Source: Azospirillum humicireducens
GTDB taxonomy: Bacteria; Pseudomonadota; Alphaproteobacteria; Azospirillales; Azospirillaceae
NCBI RefSeq assembly: GCF_001639105.2
Contig: NZ_CP015285.1
Coordinates: 860,501 to 924,500 of the forward strand
Direction of reading: 5' to 3'
Length of the DNA stretch: 64,000 bases
Made by a program: the position numbers and the translations under genes. The notes under the pieces were generated by a model, which did no database searches, had not been told where the DNA came from, and saw nothing but the letters and a program-made list of their open reading frames with translations. Each line of letters starts with the position of its first letter. Within the stretch, counting starts at the first letter, position 1. Shown here piece after piece: positions 27,705 to 35,794 of this stretch.

Positions 27705-29177
27705 ATGACCCCCCGGCAAGCCCTTCAGCAGCGCCTTGCGGCCCTGGATGCCCATCTGCGCGCCGAACATCCCAACCTGCTGCCGGTCCTTCCGACCTTC
27801 CGGGCCTTCGACCGGATCCTTGCCGGGCTTGGTCTGATCGACCGTCATGAGTCGCTGACCACCCGTATTCCCTGGTGGCCGATGGTCGCGGTGCTCGGCA
27901 CCTTCTCGGCCGGAAAGTCGACCTTCCTCAACGGCTATCTGGGCGAGGCGCTGCAGAACACCGGCAACCAGGCGGTCGACGACAAGTTCACCGTCATCTG
28001 CCACGGGCCGGAAACGCGGAAGGAGGCGCTGCCCGGCACCGCGCTCAACGCCGACCCGCGCTTTCCCTTCTACCGCATCGCCGACGAGATCGAGAAGGTG
28101 GCGGCAGGCGAGGGCAAGCGGATCGACAATTACCTGCAGTTGAAGACGCTTGCCGGGCCGCGGACCAAAGGCAAGATCTTCATCGATTCGCCGGGCTTCG
28201 ATGCCGACGACCAGCGCCGCTCCGTCCTGCGGCTGGTCGACCATATCGTCGAGCTGTCGGACCTCGTGCTGGTCTTCTTCGACGCCCGCCATCCCGAACC
28301 GGGCGCCATGCAGGACACCCTGCGCCATCTGGTCGCCAAGACGGTGAACCGTGCCGATGCCCGCAAGGTCTGCTACATCCTGAACCAGGTCGACACCACG
28401 GCCAAGGAAGACAATCTGGAGGCGGTTTTCGGTGCCTGGCAGCGGGCGATCGCCCAGGCCGGGCTGGTGTCGGGCCGCTTCTATGCGATCTACGACCAGC
28501 GCTCCGCCGTCGCCATCGAGGATGATGGCCGCCGTGCCCGCTACGAGGCGCGGCGCGATCACGATCTTGCCGAACTCCACACCCGCATCAACGAGGTGGA
28601 GGTCGCGCGGGCCTACCGCATCATCGGCTCCATCGATAGCCTGACCAAGGAGCTGGAGGGCGAGATCATCCCCAAGCTGCGCGAGGCGATGGCGGCTTGG
28701 CGCAGGCGCGTGCTGATCGGCGATGCCGTGTGGGGCGCGCTTCTCCTGGTGCTGTCGGGAGCCATCTTGCAGACGATCGGCGGCGGGATCGGCGCCTTCC
28801 TGGGCTGGCTGTTCGACAATCCCGACGGCGGCGTGCCCTTGCGCGTGGTCGGCACCGCCGTGATTCTGGGCGGTCTGTTCCTGGTCGGCCATGTCAAAAT
28901 CCGGCAATTCTTCGCCGGCCGCATCGCCGCGGGCCTGAGCGACCGGTTCGGTGACGTCGATCTGAACCTGCGGCAGGCCTTCCTCGCCAACACCCGCTTC
29001 TTCCGGTCCATCTTCGCCAAGCAGCCGGCGGGCTGGGGCGGCAGGGCGCGCAAGGCGATCTTCGCCATCCGCGAAGCGACGGCGGTGCATGTCCAGCGCA
29101 TCAACGACCTCTACACCGACCCGGCCGGCCGCCGCGCGCGGGAGGCTGCCTCTGCCCCCGCCACCGCCGCGGAGTGA
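27705..29177 (+). CDS. dynamin/EHD-like large GTPase with membrane segments
   Basis: 490 residues. The G domain shows G1 GTFSAGKST (about 65-73), G3 DSPGFD (about 164-169) and G4 NQVD (about 227-230). A helical region follows, then two hydrophobic spans (about 340-370 and 380-398), and a helical tail ends it. This is the layout of bacterial dynamin-like or EHD-like GTPases that bind or remodel membranes. Their physiological roles vary and are mostly unresolved. It stands as a single gene with about 100 bp before the next one. Confidence 0.8.
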   Translation: MTPRQALQQRLAALDAHLRAEHPNLLPVLPTFRAFDRILAGLGLIDRHESLTTRIPWWPMVAVLGTFSAGKSTFLNGYLGEALQNTGNQAVDDKFTVICHGPETRKEALPGTALNADPRFPFYRIADEIEKVAAGEGKRIDNYLQLKTLAGPRTKGKIFIDSPGFDADDQRRSVLRLVDHIVELSDLVLVFFDARHPEPGAMQDTLRHLVAKTVNRADARKVCYILNQVDTTAKEDNLEAVFGAWQRAIAQAGLVSGRFYAIYDQRSAVAIEDDGRRARYEARRDHDLAELHTRINEVEVARAYRIIGSIDSLTKELEGEIIPKLREAMAAWRRRVLIGDAVWGALLLVLSGAILQTIGGGIGAFLGWLFDNPDGGVPLRVVGTAVILGGLFLVGHVKIRQFFAGRIAAGLSDRFGDVDLNLRQAFLANTRFFRSIFAKQPAGWGGRARKAIFAIREATAVHVQRINDLYTDPAGRRAREAASAPATAAE

Positions 29178-29282
29178 TCGGCGATCCCCGCCCGCTCTTT
29201 ACAGGATCGCGGAAAGGTCGTTAGATCCCTGGACCTTGCGGGTGTCGGCCGACGGTCCGCGGAGGGGCGGGAGAGGGTGGAA

Positions 29283-30170
29283 ATGGGCGTTCGATTGGCG
29301 GGCGGAATCGTCGCGGAGAGGGCGGGCGCTGCCATGCTGGCCGTCCTGCCGGCCATGCTCCCTGCCGTCGTGCTGCTGCTCGCCGTGCCGACAGCCGGGC
29401 AGGCACTCGACTCCGGTTCCGGGCCGGCCCCGGCTCCCTACACCGGCCTCGACCTGGTGACGGGCGGCGATTACGCACCCTATACGGGCGAGGAGTTGCC
29501 GGCCGGCGGGCTGGTGACGGACCTGGCCCGCCGGGCCTTCGCGGTGTCCGGCCGCCATTACGATGTCCGGTTCATGCCGTGGAAGCGCGGTTACGACGCG
29601 GTGGTCGCCGGCCGGTTCCTGGCGACCTTCCCCTATGTCCGCACACCGGAACGCGAGCAGGAGGTGCTGTTCTCCGACCCGGTGATCGAGGTGCGGCAGT
29701 TTGTCTACATGTCGAACCGCACGGCCATGGCCTTTGACGCCCGGCCGGCCGACGGCCGATCGGTGCGCGGCTCCCCGGCCCTGGAGGGGTTCCGCGGCCG
29801 GACCGTCTGCCAGCCGGTGGGCTATGCGCTGCCGCCGGAACTGGAGGCGCTGGTCGGGCAGGGGCAGCTGGCGCGGCAGACTCCGTCCGACCTCGGGGCC
29901 TGTGTGCGCATGGTGGCGACCGGTCGTGCGGATGCCCTCGTCATCGACGAGTACAGCGCCGCCGCCGCGATCGCCCGGTCCGGGCTGGCGGACGACATCC
30001 GGGTCTCGGAGCACCCCTATGCGGTCGTTACCTTCCATCTGGTGATCGGGCGCGCCACACCGGGGGCCGAAACGACGCTCGCCGCCTTCAACGACGGGCT
30101 CAAGGCGTTGAAGGCGCAGGGCATCTACCATGAACTGCTGTCGGGCCACACCGTTCCGCCACCCCCCTGA
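29283..30170 (+). CDS. periplasmic solute-binding protein, family 3 type
   Basis: 295 residues from the ATG at 29283 (a GTG at 29277 is alternative); a GAGGG site lies upstream. A signal peptide spans about 1-42. The mature part has YAPYTGEELPAGGLVTDLAR, a start typical of SBP_bac_3 amino-acid-binding domains, and later GRADALVIDEYSAA. No permease or ATPase gene lies next to it, so it may be an orphan receptor for a distant transporter or a sensor partner. Confidence 0.75.
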   Translation: MGVRLAGGIVAERAGAAMLAVLPAMLPAVVLLLAVPTAGQALDSGSGPAPAPYTGLDLVTGGDYAPYTGEELPAGGLVTDLARRAFAVSGRHYDVRFMPWKRGYDAVVAGRFLATFPYVRTPEREQEVLFSDPVIEVRQFVYMSNRTAMAFDARPADGRSVRGSPALEGFRGRTVCQPVGYALPPELEALVGQGQLARQTPSDLGACVRMVATGRADALVIDEYSAAAAIARSGLADDIRVSEHPYAVVTFHLVIGRATPGAETTLAAFNDGLKALKAQGIYHELLSGHTVPPPP

Positions 30171-30261
30171 GCCCCGGCGGCCTGTCGGCGCGGACAGGAT
30201 GGCGGCGACGCCGGGCGGAAGCCCATGCCGCGCTTTTCCGCGCCAAAGGCCCGCGTCGCCA

Positions 30262-30289
30262 TGGACAGGACGGTGCTTCGTGCTATAAA
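30262..30289 (+). promoter_or_regulatory. candidate sigma-70 promoter of aroQ-accBC
   Basis: TGGACA (30262-30267) and TATAAA (30284-30289) with a 16-bp spacer; each hexamer matches 5 of 6 consensus positions. It ends 15 bp before the aroQ start, giving a very short leader. Confidence 0.45.
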
Positions 30290-30304
30290 CGCGCGGTTTC
30301 GATC

Positions 30305-30775
30305 ATGGGAAAAGGGGCGCGGGCCGTGGCCATCGACGCGTCGATTCTGGTCCTCAACGGGCCGAACCTCAACATGCTGGGCGTGCGGGAGCCGCAAATC
30401 TACGGGTCGATGACCCTGGACGACCTGGAGGCCGCCTGCCACGAGCGTGCCGACCAGCTGGGTCTGACCGTGGATTTCCGGCAATCGAACCATGAAGGCG
30501 AGCTCGTCTCGTGGATTCAGCAGGCACGCACGGAGAATGACGGCATCGTCATCAACGCCGGCGCCTACACCCACACCTCGGTCGCGATCATGGACAGTCT
30601 GATCCTGTCGGAACTGCCGGTGATCGAGGTCCATCTGTCGAACATCTTCAAGCGCGAGCCGGTCCGCCATCACTCCTACATCTCGCCGGTGGCGAGGGGA
30701 ATGATCTGCGGGTTCGGGCCGCACGGGTATCTTCTGGCGCTGGACGCCATCGCGAACATCATCGACCGCGATTAA
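30305..30775 (+). CDS. aroQ: type II 3-dehydroquinate dehydratase
   Basis: 156 residues. The family signature NGPNLNMLGVREPQIYG (with the catalytic Tyr at its end), FRQSNHEGELV, INAGAYTHTSVAI, EVHLSN and HHSYISP are all present. It dehydrates 3-dehydroquinate to 3-dehydroshikimate in the shikimate pathway, forming a dodecamer in known homologues. It begins the aroQ-accB-accC operon, an order common in alphaproteobacteria. Confidence 0.95.
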   Translation: MGKGARAVAIDASILVLNGPNLNMLGVREPQIYGSMTLDDLEAACHERADQLGLTVDFRQSNHEGELVSWIQQARTENDGIVINAGAYTHTSVAIMDSLILSELPVIEVHLSNIFKREPVRHHSYISPVARGMICGFGPHGYLLALDAIANIIDRD

Positions 30776-30797
30776 GGAAACGGGAACGACTGACATC

Positions 30798-31253
30798 ATG
30801 GCGAGCTTCGACATCGACGGCGATCTGGTCCGCAAGCTGGCGGACCTCCTGCGTGAGACGGGCTTGAGCGAGATCGAGTTCGCCGAGGGCGAAAAGCGCA
30901 TCCGCGTCACCCGGCCGACCGCCGCCCAGACGGTCGCCGTCCAGGCCGCCCCGGTCCTGGCGGCCGCGCCGGTCGCCGCCGCGGCGGCTGCTCCGGGCTC
31001 GGCCAAGCCGGCGAGCCATCCGGGCGCGGTGAACTCGCCGATGGTCGGCACCGCCTATCTGGCGGCCGAACCGGGCGGCACGCCCTTCGTCCGTCCGGGC
31101 GACGTGGTCAAGGCCGGCCAGACCATCATGATCATCGAGGCGATGAAGGTCATGAACCCGATCAAGGCCCCGCGCGGCGGCACGGTCGCCGAGGTGCTGG
31201 TCTCCGACGCCCAGCCGGTCGAATTCGGCGAAGTTCTCCTCATCATCGAGTAA
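30798..31253 (+). CDS. accB: biotin carboxyl carrier protein of acetyl-CoA carboxylase
   Basis: 151 residues. An N-terminal helical domain is followed by an Ala/Pro-rich linker (about 45-75) and a C-terminal biotinyl domain with IIEAMKVMNPI. The Lys of EAMK is the biotinylation site. It carries carboxybiotin between AccC and the carboxyltransferase in fatty-acid synthesis. It lies 22 bp after aroQ and 19 bp before accC. Confidence 0.95.
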   Translation: MASFDIDGDLVRKLADLLRETGLSEIEFAEGEKRIRVTRPTAAQTVAVQAAPVLAAAPVAAAAAAPGSAKPASHPGAVNSPMVGTAYLAAEPGGTPFVRPGDVVKAGQTIMIIEAMKVMNPIKAPRGGTVAEVLVSDAQPVEFGEVLLIIE

Positions 31254-31272
31254 GCGGGGCATTCCCTTGGCG

Positions 31273-32613
31273 ATGTTCGAAAAGGTCCTGATCGCGAACC
31301 GTGGTGAGATCGCTCTGCGCATCCACCGCGCCTGCCGCGAAATGGGGATCCAGACCGTGGCGGTGCATTCCACCGCCGACGCCGACGCCATGCACGTCCG
31401 CCTCGCCGACGAGAGCGTGTGCATCGGTCCGGCGTCTGCGCGCGAGAGCTACCTCAACATTCCGGCCATCCTGTCGGCTGCGTCGATCACCAATGTCGAC
31501 GCCATCCATCCAGGCATCGGCTTCCTGTCCGAAAACGCCCAGTTCGCGGAGATGGTGGAGGAGCACGGCTTCACCTTCATCGGCCCGACGCCGGAGCATA
31601 TCCGGATCATGGGCGATAAGGTCACCGCCAAGAAGACGGTGATGGAACAGGGGCTTCCGGTGGTGCCCGGCTCCGACGGTCCGGTGTCTACCCTGGAAGA
31701 GGCGGAGAAGGTCGCCCACGAGACCGGCTATCCGGTGCTGATCAAGGCGGCGGCCGGCGGCGGCGGCAAGGGCATGAAGGTCGCCCGCAACCCCGACCAG
31801 CTGAAGGAAGCCTATCAGCTCGCCCGTGGCGAGGCGCGCGCCGCCTTCGGCAACGACGAGGTCTATCTGGAGAAGTATCTCGGCCGGCCCCGCCATATCG
31901 AGATCCAGTTGCTGGGCGACACCCACGGCGCCTGCGTGCATTTCGGCGAGCGCGACTGTTCGGTCCAGCGCCGGCACCAGAAGGTGATCGAGGAGGCGCC
32001 GAGCCCGGCCCTGAACGCCGAGCAGCGCGAGTATATCGGCGCCCTGGCTGCCAGGACCGCGGCGGCCATCGGCTATCGCGGCGTCGGTACGATGGAGTTC
32101 CTGTTCGAGGACGGGCAGTTCTATTTCATTGAAATGAACACCCGCCTGCAGGTGGAACACACCATCACCGAGATGATCACCGGCATCGATCTGGTCCGCG
32201 AACAGATCCGCGTCGCCGCCGGTGCGCCGCTGGGCTACGGCCAGTCGGACATCCGCTTCGAAGGCCACGCCATCGAGTGCCGGGTGAATGCCGAGAATCC
32301 GGAGACCTTCATCCCGTCGCCGGGCAAGATCGACGGCTATCACGCGCCTGGCGGCCTGGGCGTGCGTGTCGATTCAGCGCTGTATGACGGCTACCGCGTG
32401 CCGTCGCACTACGACAGCCTGATCGCCAAGCTGGTCGTCCATGGCACCACCCGCAACGAGTGCCTGATGCGCCTGCGCCGCTCCATCGAGGAGTATGTGA
32501 TCGGCGGCATCCAGACGACGCTGCCGCTGCACGAGCGCATCATCGCCCAGCAGGCCTTCATCGACGGCAATTACGATATCCATTGGTTGGAACAGCTGAT
32601 GGCGAAGTCCTGA
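31273..32613 (+). CDS. accC: biotin carboxylase subunit of acetyl-CoA carboxylase
   Basis: 446 residues from the ATG at 31273 (MFEKVLIANRGEIALRI is the classical AccC start; a TTG at 31267 is less likely). The ATP-grasp domain has KAAAGGGGKGMK, GVGTMEFLFEDGQFYFIEMN and RLQVEHTITE. The C-terminal domain ends as usual with LRRSIEEYVIGGIQTT. It carboxylates biotin on AccB using ATP and bicarbonate. A terminator follows about 60 bp after the stop. Confidence 0.96.
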   Translation: MFEKVLIANRGEIALRIHRACREMGIQTVAVHSTADADAMHVRLADESVCIGPASARESYLNIPAILSAASITNVDAIHPGIGFLSENAQFAEMVEEHGFTFIGPTPEHIRIMGDKVTAKKTVMEQGLPVVPGSDGPVSTLEEAEKVAHETGYPVLIKAAAGGGGKGMKVARNPDQLKEAYQLARGEARAAFGNDEVYLEKYLGRPRHIEIQLLGDTHGACVHFGERDCSVQRRHQKVIEEAPSPALNAEQREYIGALAARTAAAIGYRGVGTMEFLFEDGQFYFIEMNTRLQVEHTITEMITGIDLVREQIRVAAGAPLGYGQSDIRFEGHAIECRVNAENPETFIPSPGKIDGYHAPGGLGVRVDSALYDGYRVPSHYDSLIAKLVVHGTTRNECLMRLRRSIEEYVIGGIQTTLPLHERIIAQQAFIDGNYDIHWLEQLMAKS

Positions 32614-32670
32614 GCCGCTGCGGCCTTTTCTATCGGCTTATAAGCATTGCGGCGAATTGTCGCAGATTTG

Positions 32671-32711
32671 AAGCCCCTCTCTCCAAGTCGAGCGAGGGGC
32701 TTTCTTTTTAT
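32671..32711 (+). terminator. intrinsic terminator after accC
   Basis: Stem AAGCCCCTC / GAGGGGCTT with a 14-nt loop, followed by TTCTTTTTAT. It closes the aroQ-accB-accC operon. Confidence 0.85.
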
Positions 32712-32923
32712 CAACATTTTCTCATGCAAGTGACAGTTCTCTCATCGGCAATCCAGTATTTTGCATTTTGGAAATCTCTCACCGGATTGGCGTTTCATTT
32801 TTTGCAAATTGCGATGCCGGATGCAGCGCAATGCGGAGCCGACGACGACCTTCCCCTGTTCCGCCGGGCTTGCTGCCCATAGGGGTTTTCCCCGCAGAAG
32901 GCTTCCAAGGATTTCATTGTGCA
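32712..32923. other. AT-rich intergenic stretch before the chemoreceptor
   Basis: No gene is supported. The DNA from about 32,710 to 32,830 is markedly A+T rich. It could hold activator sites for the sigma-54 promoter that follows. No recognisable NifA or NtrC site was found by eye. Confidence 0.4.
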
Positions 32924-32939
32924 TGGCACGCCTCTTGCT
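32924..32939 (+). promoter_or_regulatory. sigma-54 (RpoN) promoter
   Basis: TGGCACG-CCTC-TTGCT matches the -24/-12 consensus, with GG (32925-32926) and GC (32937-32938) exactly 10 bp apart. It lies about 170 bp upstream of the chemoreceptor start, on the same strand, with no gene between. RpoN control would tie this energy-taxis receptor to nitrogen or motility regulation. Confidence 0.75.
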
Positions 32940-33109
32940 GACTTGATCTGTGTCAGTGCGGAGGGGTGCCTACCCAGAGTAGATGAAACTCCATTCCGAT
33001 ATCTGTACCGAACCATCGCCATCGTTTGGCGGTGCGGCGACCTTGATCCGAAGTCCGGTTGCGCCCGTCGCGCCGCCAAACCTGTCCCTTGCCTGACGAG
33101 GCCCTGTCC

Positions 33110-35593
33110 ATGCGCCTGAACGAACCGATCACCGACCGCGAAATCGTGATGGAAGACGGCGTCCTGCTGGTGTCGCGCACCGACACGGGCGGGCGCATCA
33201 CCTTCGTCAACAAGGCCTTCGTCGACATCAGCGGCTATGCGGAATCCGAACTGATCGGTGCGCCCCACAATCTGATCCGGCATCCCCACATGCCGGAGGC
33301 GGCCTTTGCCGACCTGTGGGCGACGATCAAGGACGGGCGGCCGTGGGAAGGGCTGGTGAAGAACCGCACCAAGACGGGCGACTTCTACTGGGTACGGGCC
33401 AACGTCACGCCGGTGATCGAGGAGGGCGCGGTGACCGGCTTCATCTCCATCCGCACCAAGCCCAAGCGCGAGCAGGTGGCGGCGGCCGAGCGGCTCTATG
33501 CCGACATCCGCGACGGACGGGCGCGTCACCTGACGGTGCGCGACGGGCAGACGGTGGGGCGGGACGCCGGGGCGGCATTGCGGCGCTGGACGGCCAGCGT
33601 GACAGGCCGGCTGACCCTGATCTTCAGCTTCATGATCCTGGCGATGCTGGCGGTGGGCGGCGTGACCCTGCGCGGCATGTCGGACAGCAACGCCTCGCTG
33701 AAGACGGTGTACGAGGACAGGACTGTGCCGGCGGTGCAGATCGGCGAGATCCTGGACCACATGCGCGACACTGTGCAGACGCTTCAGCGTCTGATCATCG
33801 ACACCCGCGACGGTACCGACGCCAAGGTGATGGCGGGGCGCGAGACGCGGATCACCGGCAACAACGCCACCATAGACCGGCTGTGGGCGGAGTATCTCAC
33901 CACCTATCTGACGCCGGAGGAGGCGGTGCTGGCCGAACGTTTTGCCAAGCAGCGCGCCGCCTTCCTGAACGAAGGCTTGCTGCCGGCGGTCGAACTGGCG
34001 CGCCTGGGCGATTCGCTGCGGCTGGAGGTTCTGGTCCGCGACCGCGTCGAACCGCTGTTCCAGGCCGCCTTCCAGACGAACAAGGACCTGCTGCAACTGC
34101 AGCTGACCGTCGCCAAAGCCGAATATGAAGGGGCATTGGAGGATTTCCAGTGGCATCTGGTGGTCGCCGTGGCTGCCGGGCTGGGCGTTCTGCTGGCGGC
34201 GGTTCTGTGCGGGCTGTTGCTTCTGCGCACGGTTCGCCGGCCGCTGGCCGGATTCTCCGCCGATTTCGACGCAATCGCCCGCAACGACCAGGCCCACATC
34301 ATCGACCTGCCGGAAGCGGTGGAGTTTCACCCTGTCGCCAGCCAGCTGCGCGGACTGAAGGCCCGCCTCTGCTACGCCGTGCAGGAGCGTGTCGAGCGCG
34401 ACCGGCAGGCGGACGAGGAGCGGCGCCGCGCACTTGAGGCCATGGCCTCGACCGTGGAGCGCGAAGCCGGCCGCGCGGTGGAGGAGGTGGCCCAGCGCAC
34501 AGGCTCCATGGCCGACGATGCGGAAGGCATGTCCGGCTCGGCCGAGCGCGTCAGCATCAATGCGCAGACGGTGGCGTCGGCTGCCGGGCAGGCGCTGGCC
34601 AACGCGCAGACCGTGGCCGCCGCCAGCGAGCAGTTGGCCGCCTCGATCCGCGAGATTTCGTCCCAGGTCGCCCATTCCAGCGCGGTGACCCGCCGTGCGG
34701 TCGAGAGCGGCCATCACACCCAGGCCACCATCCGTTCGCTGTCGGAGACGGTGGCGAAGGTGGGCGAGGTGGTGAACCTGATCCAGTCCATCGCCGGACA
34801 GACCAACCTGCTGGCGCTGAACGCCACCATCGAGGCGGCGCGGGCGGGGGAGGCCGGCAAGGGCTTCGCCGTCGTGGCGAGCGAGGTGAAGAGCCTCGCC
34901 AACCAGACAGCCACCTCGACCGAGGAGATCACCCGCCAGATCACCGCCATCCAGGCGGTGACCGACGAGGCCGTGCAGGCGGTGGAGGAGATCGGCCGCA
35001 CCATCGCCGAGATCGACCACATCGCCGGCTCCATCGCCGCCGCGATGGAGGAGCAGTCGGCCGCCACCCAGGAGATCAGCCGCAACGTGGTGGAAACCTC
35101 CAGTGCCGCACAGGAGGTCTCGTTTCGCATCGCCGCCGTGTCCGAGGAGGCCGACCGCACCGGCGAACAGGCGGCCCAGGTCAAGAACGGCTCCGGCGAT
35201 GTCGCCCGCTCCATCGAGTCCCTGCGGCAGGTCCTGGTGCGTATCGTGCGCACCTCCACCGGCGACGCCGACCGCCGGCGCAAGCCGCGTTATCGGGTGG
35301 AGGAGACGGGAACGCTGCTGATCGGCGGCGACCGTCTGGCCGTGACCGTCCGCAACCTGTCCATCGGCGGCGCCATGATCGATCCGGTGACGGCGACCGA
35401 CGGCCGTTCGCTCGCCGGCACCGCCGGCCATCTGCGCCTCGACCGCTACGGGGCCGAGGCGGCGGTCATGGTCAAGGCGGTGGAGCACAACCGCATCCAT
35501 CTGGCATTCGAGGCTGACGGCATGACGGGCGACTTCCTCCGGGCGGTGGAGATCGCAACCAAGGACCGTCCACCCGTCGATGCGGCCGCCTGA
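33110..35593 (+). CDS. Aer-like chemoreceptor: PAS, two TM spans, signalling domain, PilZ
   Basis: 827 residues from the ATG at 33110. An N-terminal Aer-type PAS domain (about 15-115) contains [20 protein letters not shown], then [11 protein letters not shown] and YWVRANV, residues that resemble the FAD-binding PAS of Aer. Two membrane spans (about 168-190 and 347-370) flank a ligand-binding-size helical region. HAMP-like and MCP signalling helices follow, with the hairpin tip [22 protein letters not shown]-terminal PilZ domain (about 722-825) has RRRKPRYR and NLSIGGAM, the c-di-GMP-binding pattern. It probably senses redox or oxygen state and adjusts taxis in response to c-di-GMP. Azospirillum receptors of this layout (Tlp1, Aer) are known. 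Confidence 0.88.
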   Translation: MRLNEPITDREIVMEDGVLLVSRTDTGGRITFVNKAFVDISGYAESELIGAPHNLIRHPHMPEAAFADLWATIKDGRPWEGLVKNRTKTGDFYWVRANVTPVIEEGAVTGFISIRTKPKREQVAAAERLYADIRDGRARHLTVRDGQTVGRDAGAALRRWTASVTGRLTLIFSFMILAMLAVGGVTLRGMSDSNASLKTVYEDRTVPAVQIGEILDHMRDTVQTLQRLIIDTRDGTDAKVMAGRETRITGNNATIDRLWAEYLTTYLTPEEAVLAERFAKQRAAFLNEGLLPAVELARLGDSLRLEVLVRDRVEPLFQAAFQTNKDLLQLQLTVAKAEYEGALEDFQWHLVVAVAAGLGVLLAAVLCGLLLLRTVRRPLAGFSADFDAIARNDQAHIIDLPEAVEFHPVASQLRGLKARLCYAVQERVERDRQADEERRRALEAMASTVEREAGRAVEEVAQRTGSMADDAEGMSGSAERVSINAQTVASAAGQALANAQTVAAASEQLAASIREISSQVAHSSAVTRRAVESGHHTQATIRSLSETVAKVGEVVNLIQSIAGQTNLLALNATIEAARAGEAGKGFAVVASEVKSLANQTATSTEEITRQITAIQAVTDEAVQAVEEIGRTIAEIDHIAGSIAAAMEEQSAATQEISRNVVETSSAAQEVSFRIAAVSEEADRTGEQAAQVKNGSGDVARSIESLRQVLVRIVRTSTGDADRRRKPRYRVEETGTLLIGGDRLAVTVRNLSIGGAMIDPVTATDGRSLAGTAGHLRLDRYGAEAAVMVKAVEHNRIHLAFEADGMTGDFLRAVEIATKDRPPVDAAA

Positions 35594-35794
35594 ACCATCC
35601 GGCGTCACCCCATCATTCGGTATCGGTAATGATTAAGCGTCTTCTTCATCCTGATGGTTGAGGACTGTGGCCCTGTGACAATTTCGCAAGGGATTGCTTC
35701 ATGGTTGAAGGAGTATGATTTTCATGCTGCCGGAAGGTGCGGCGTTTGTCCGCACTTCCTTCCGGATGAATGGAAACGAGGTCCGGCCGCAACC

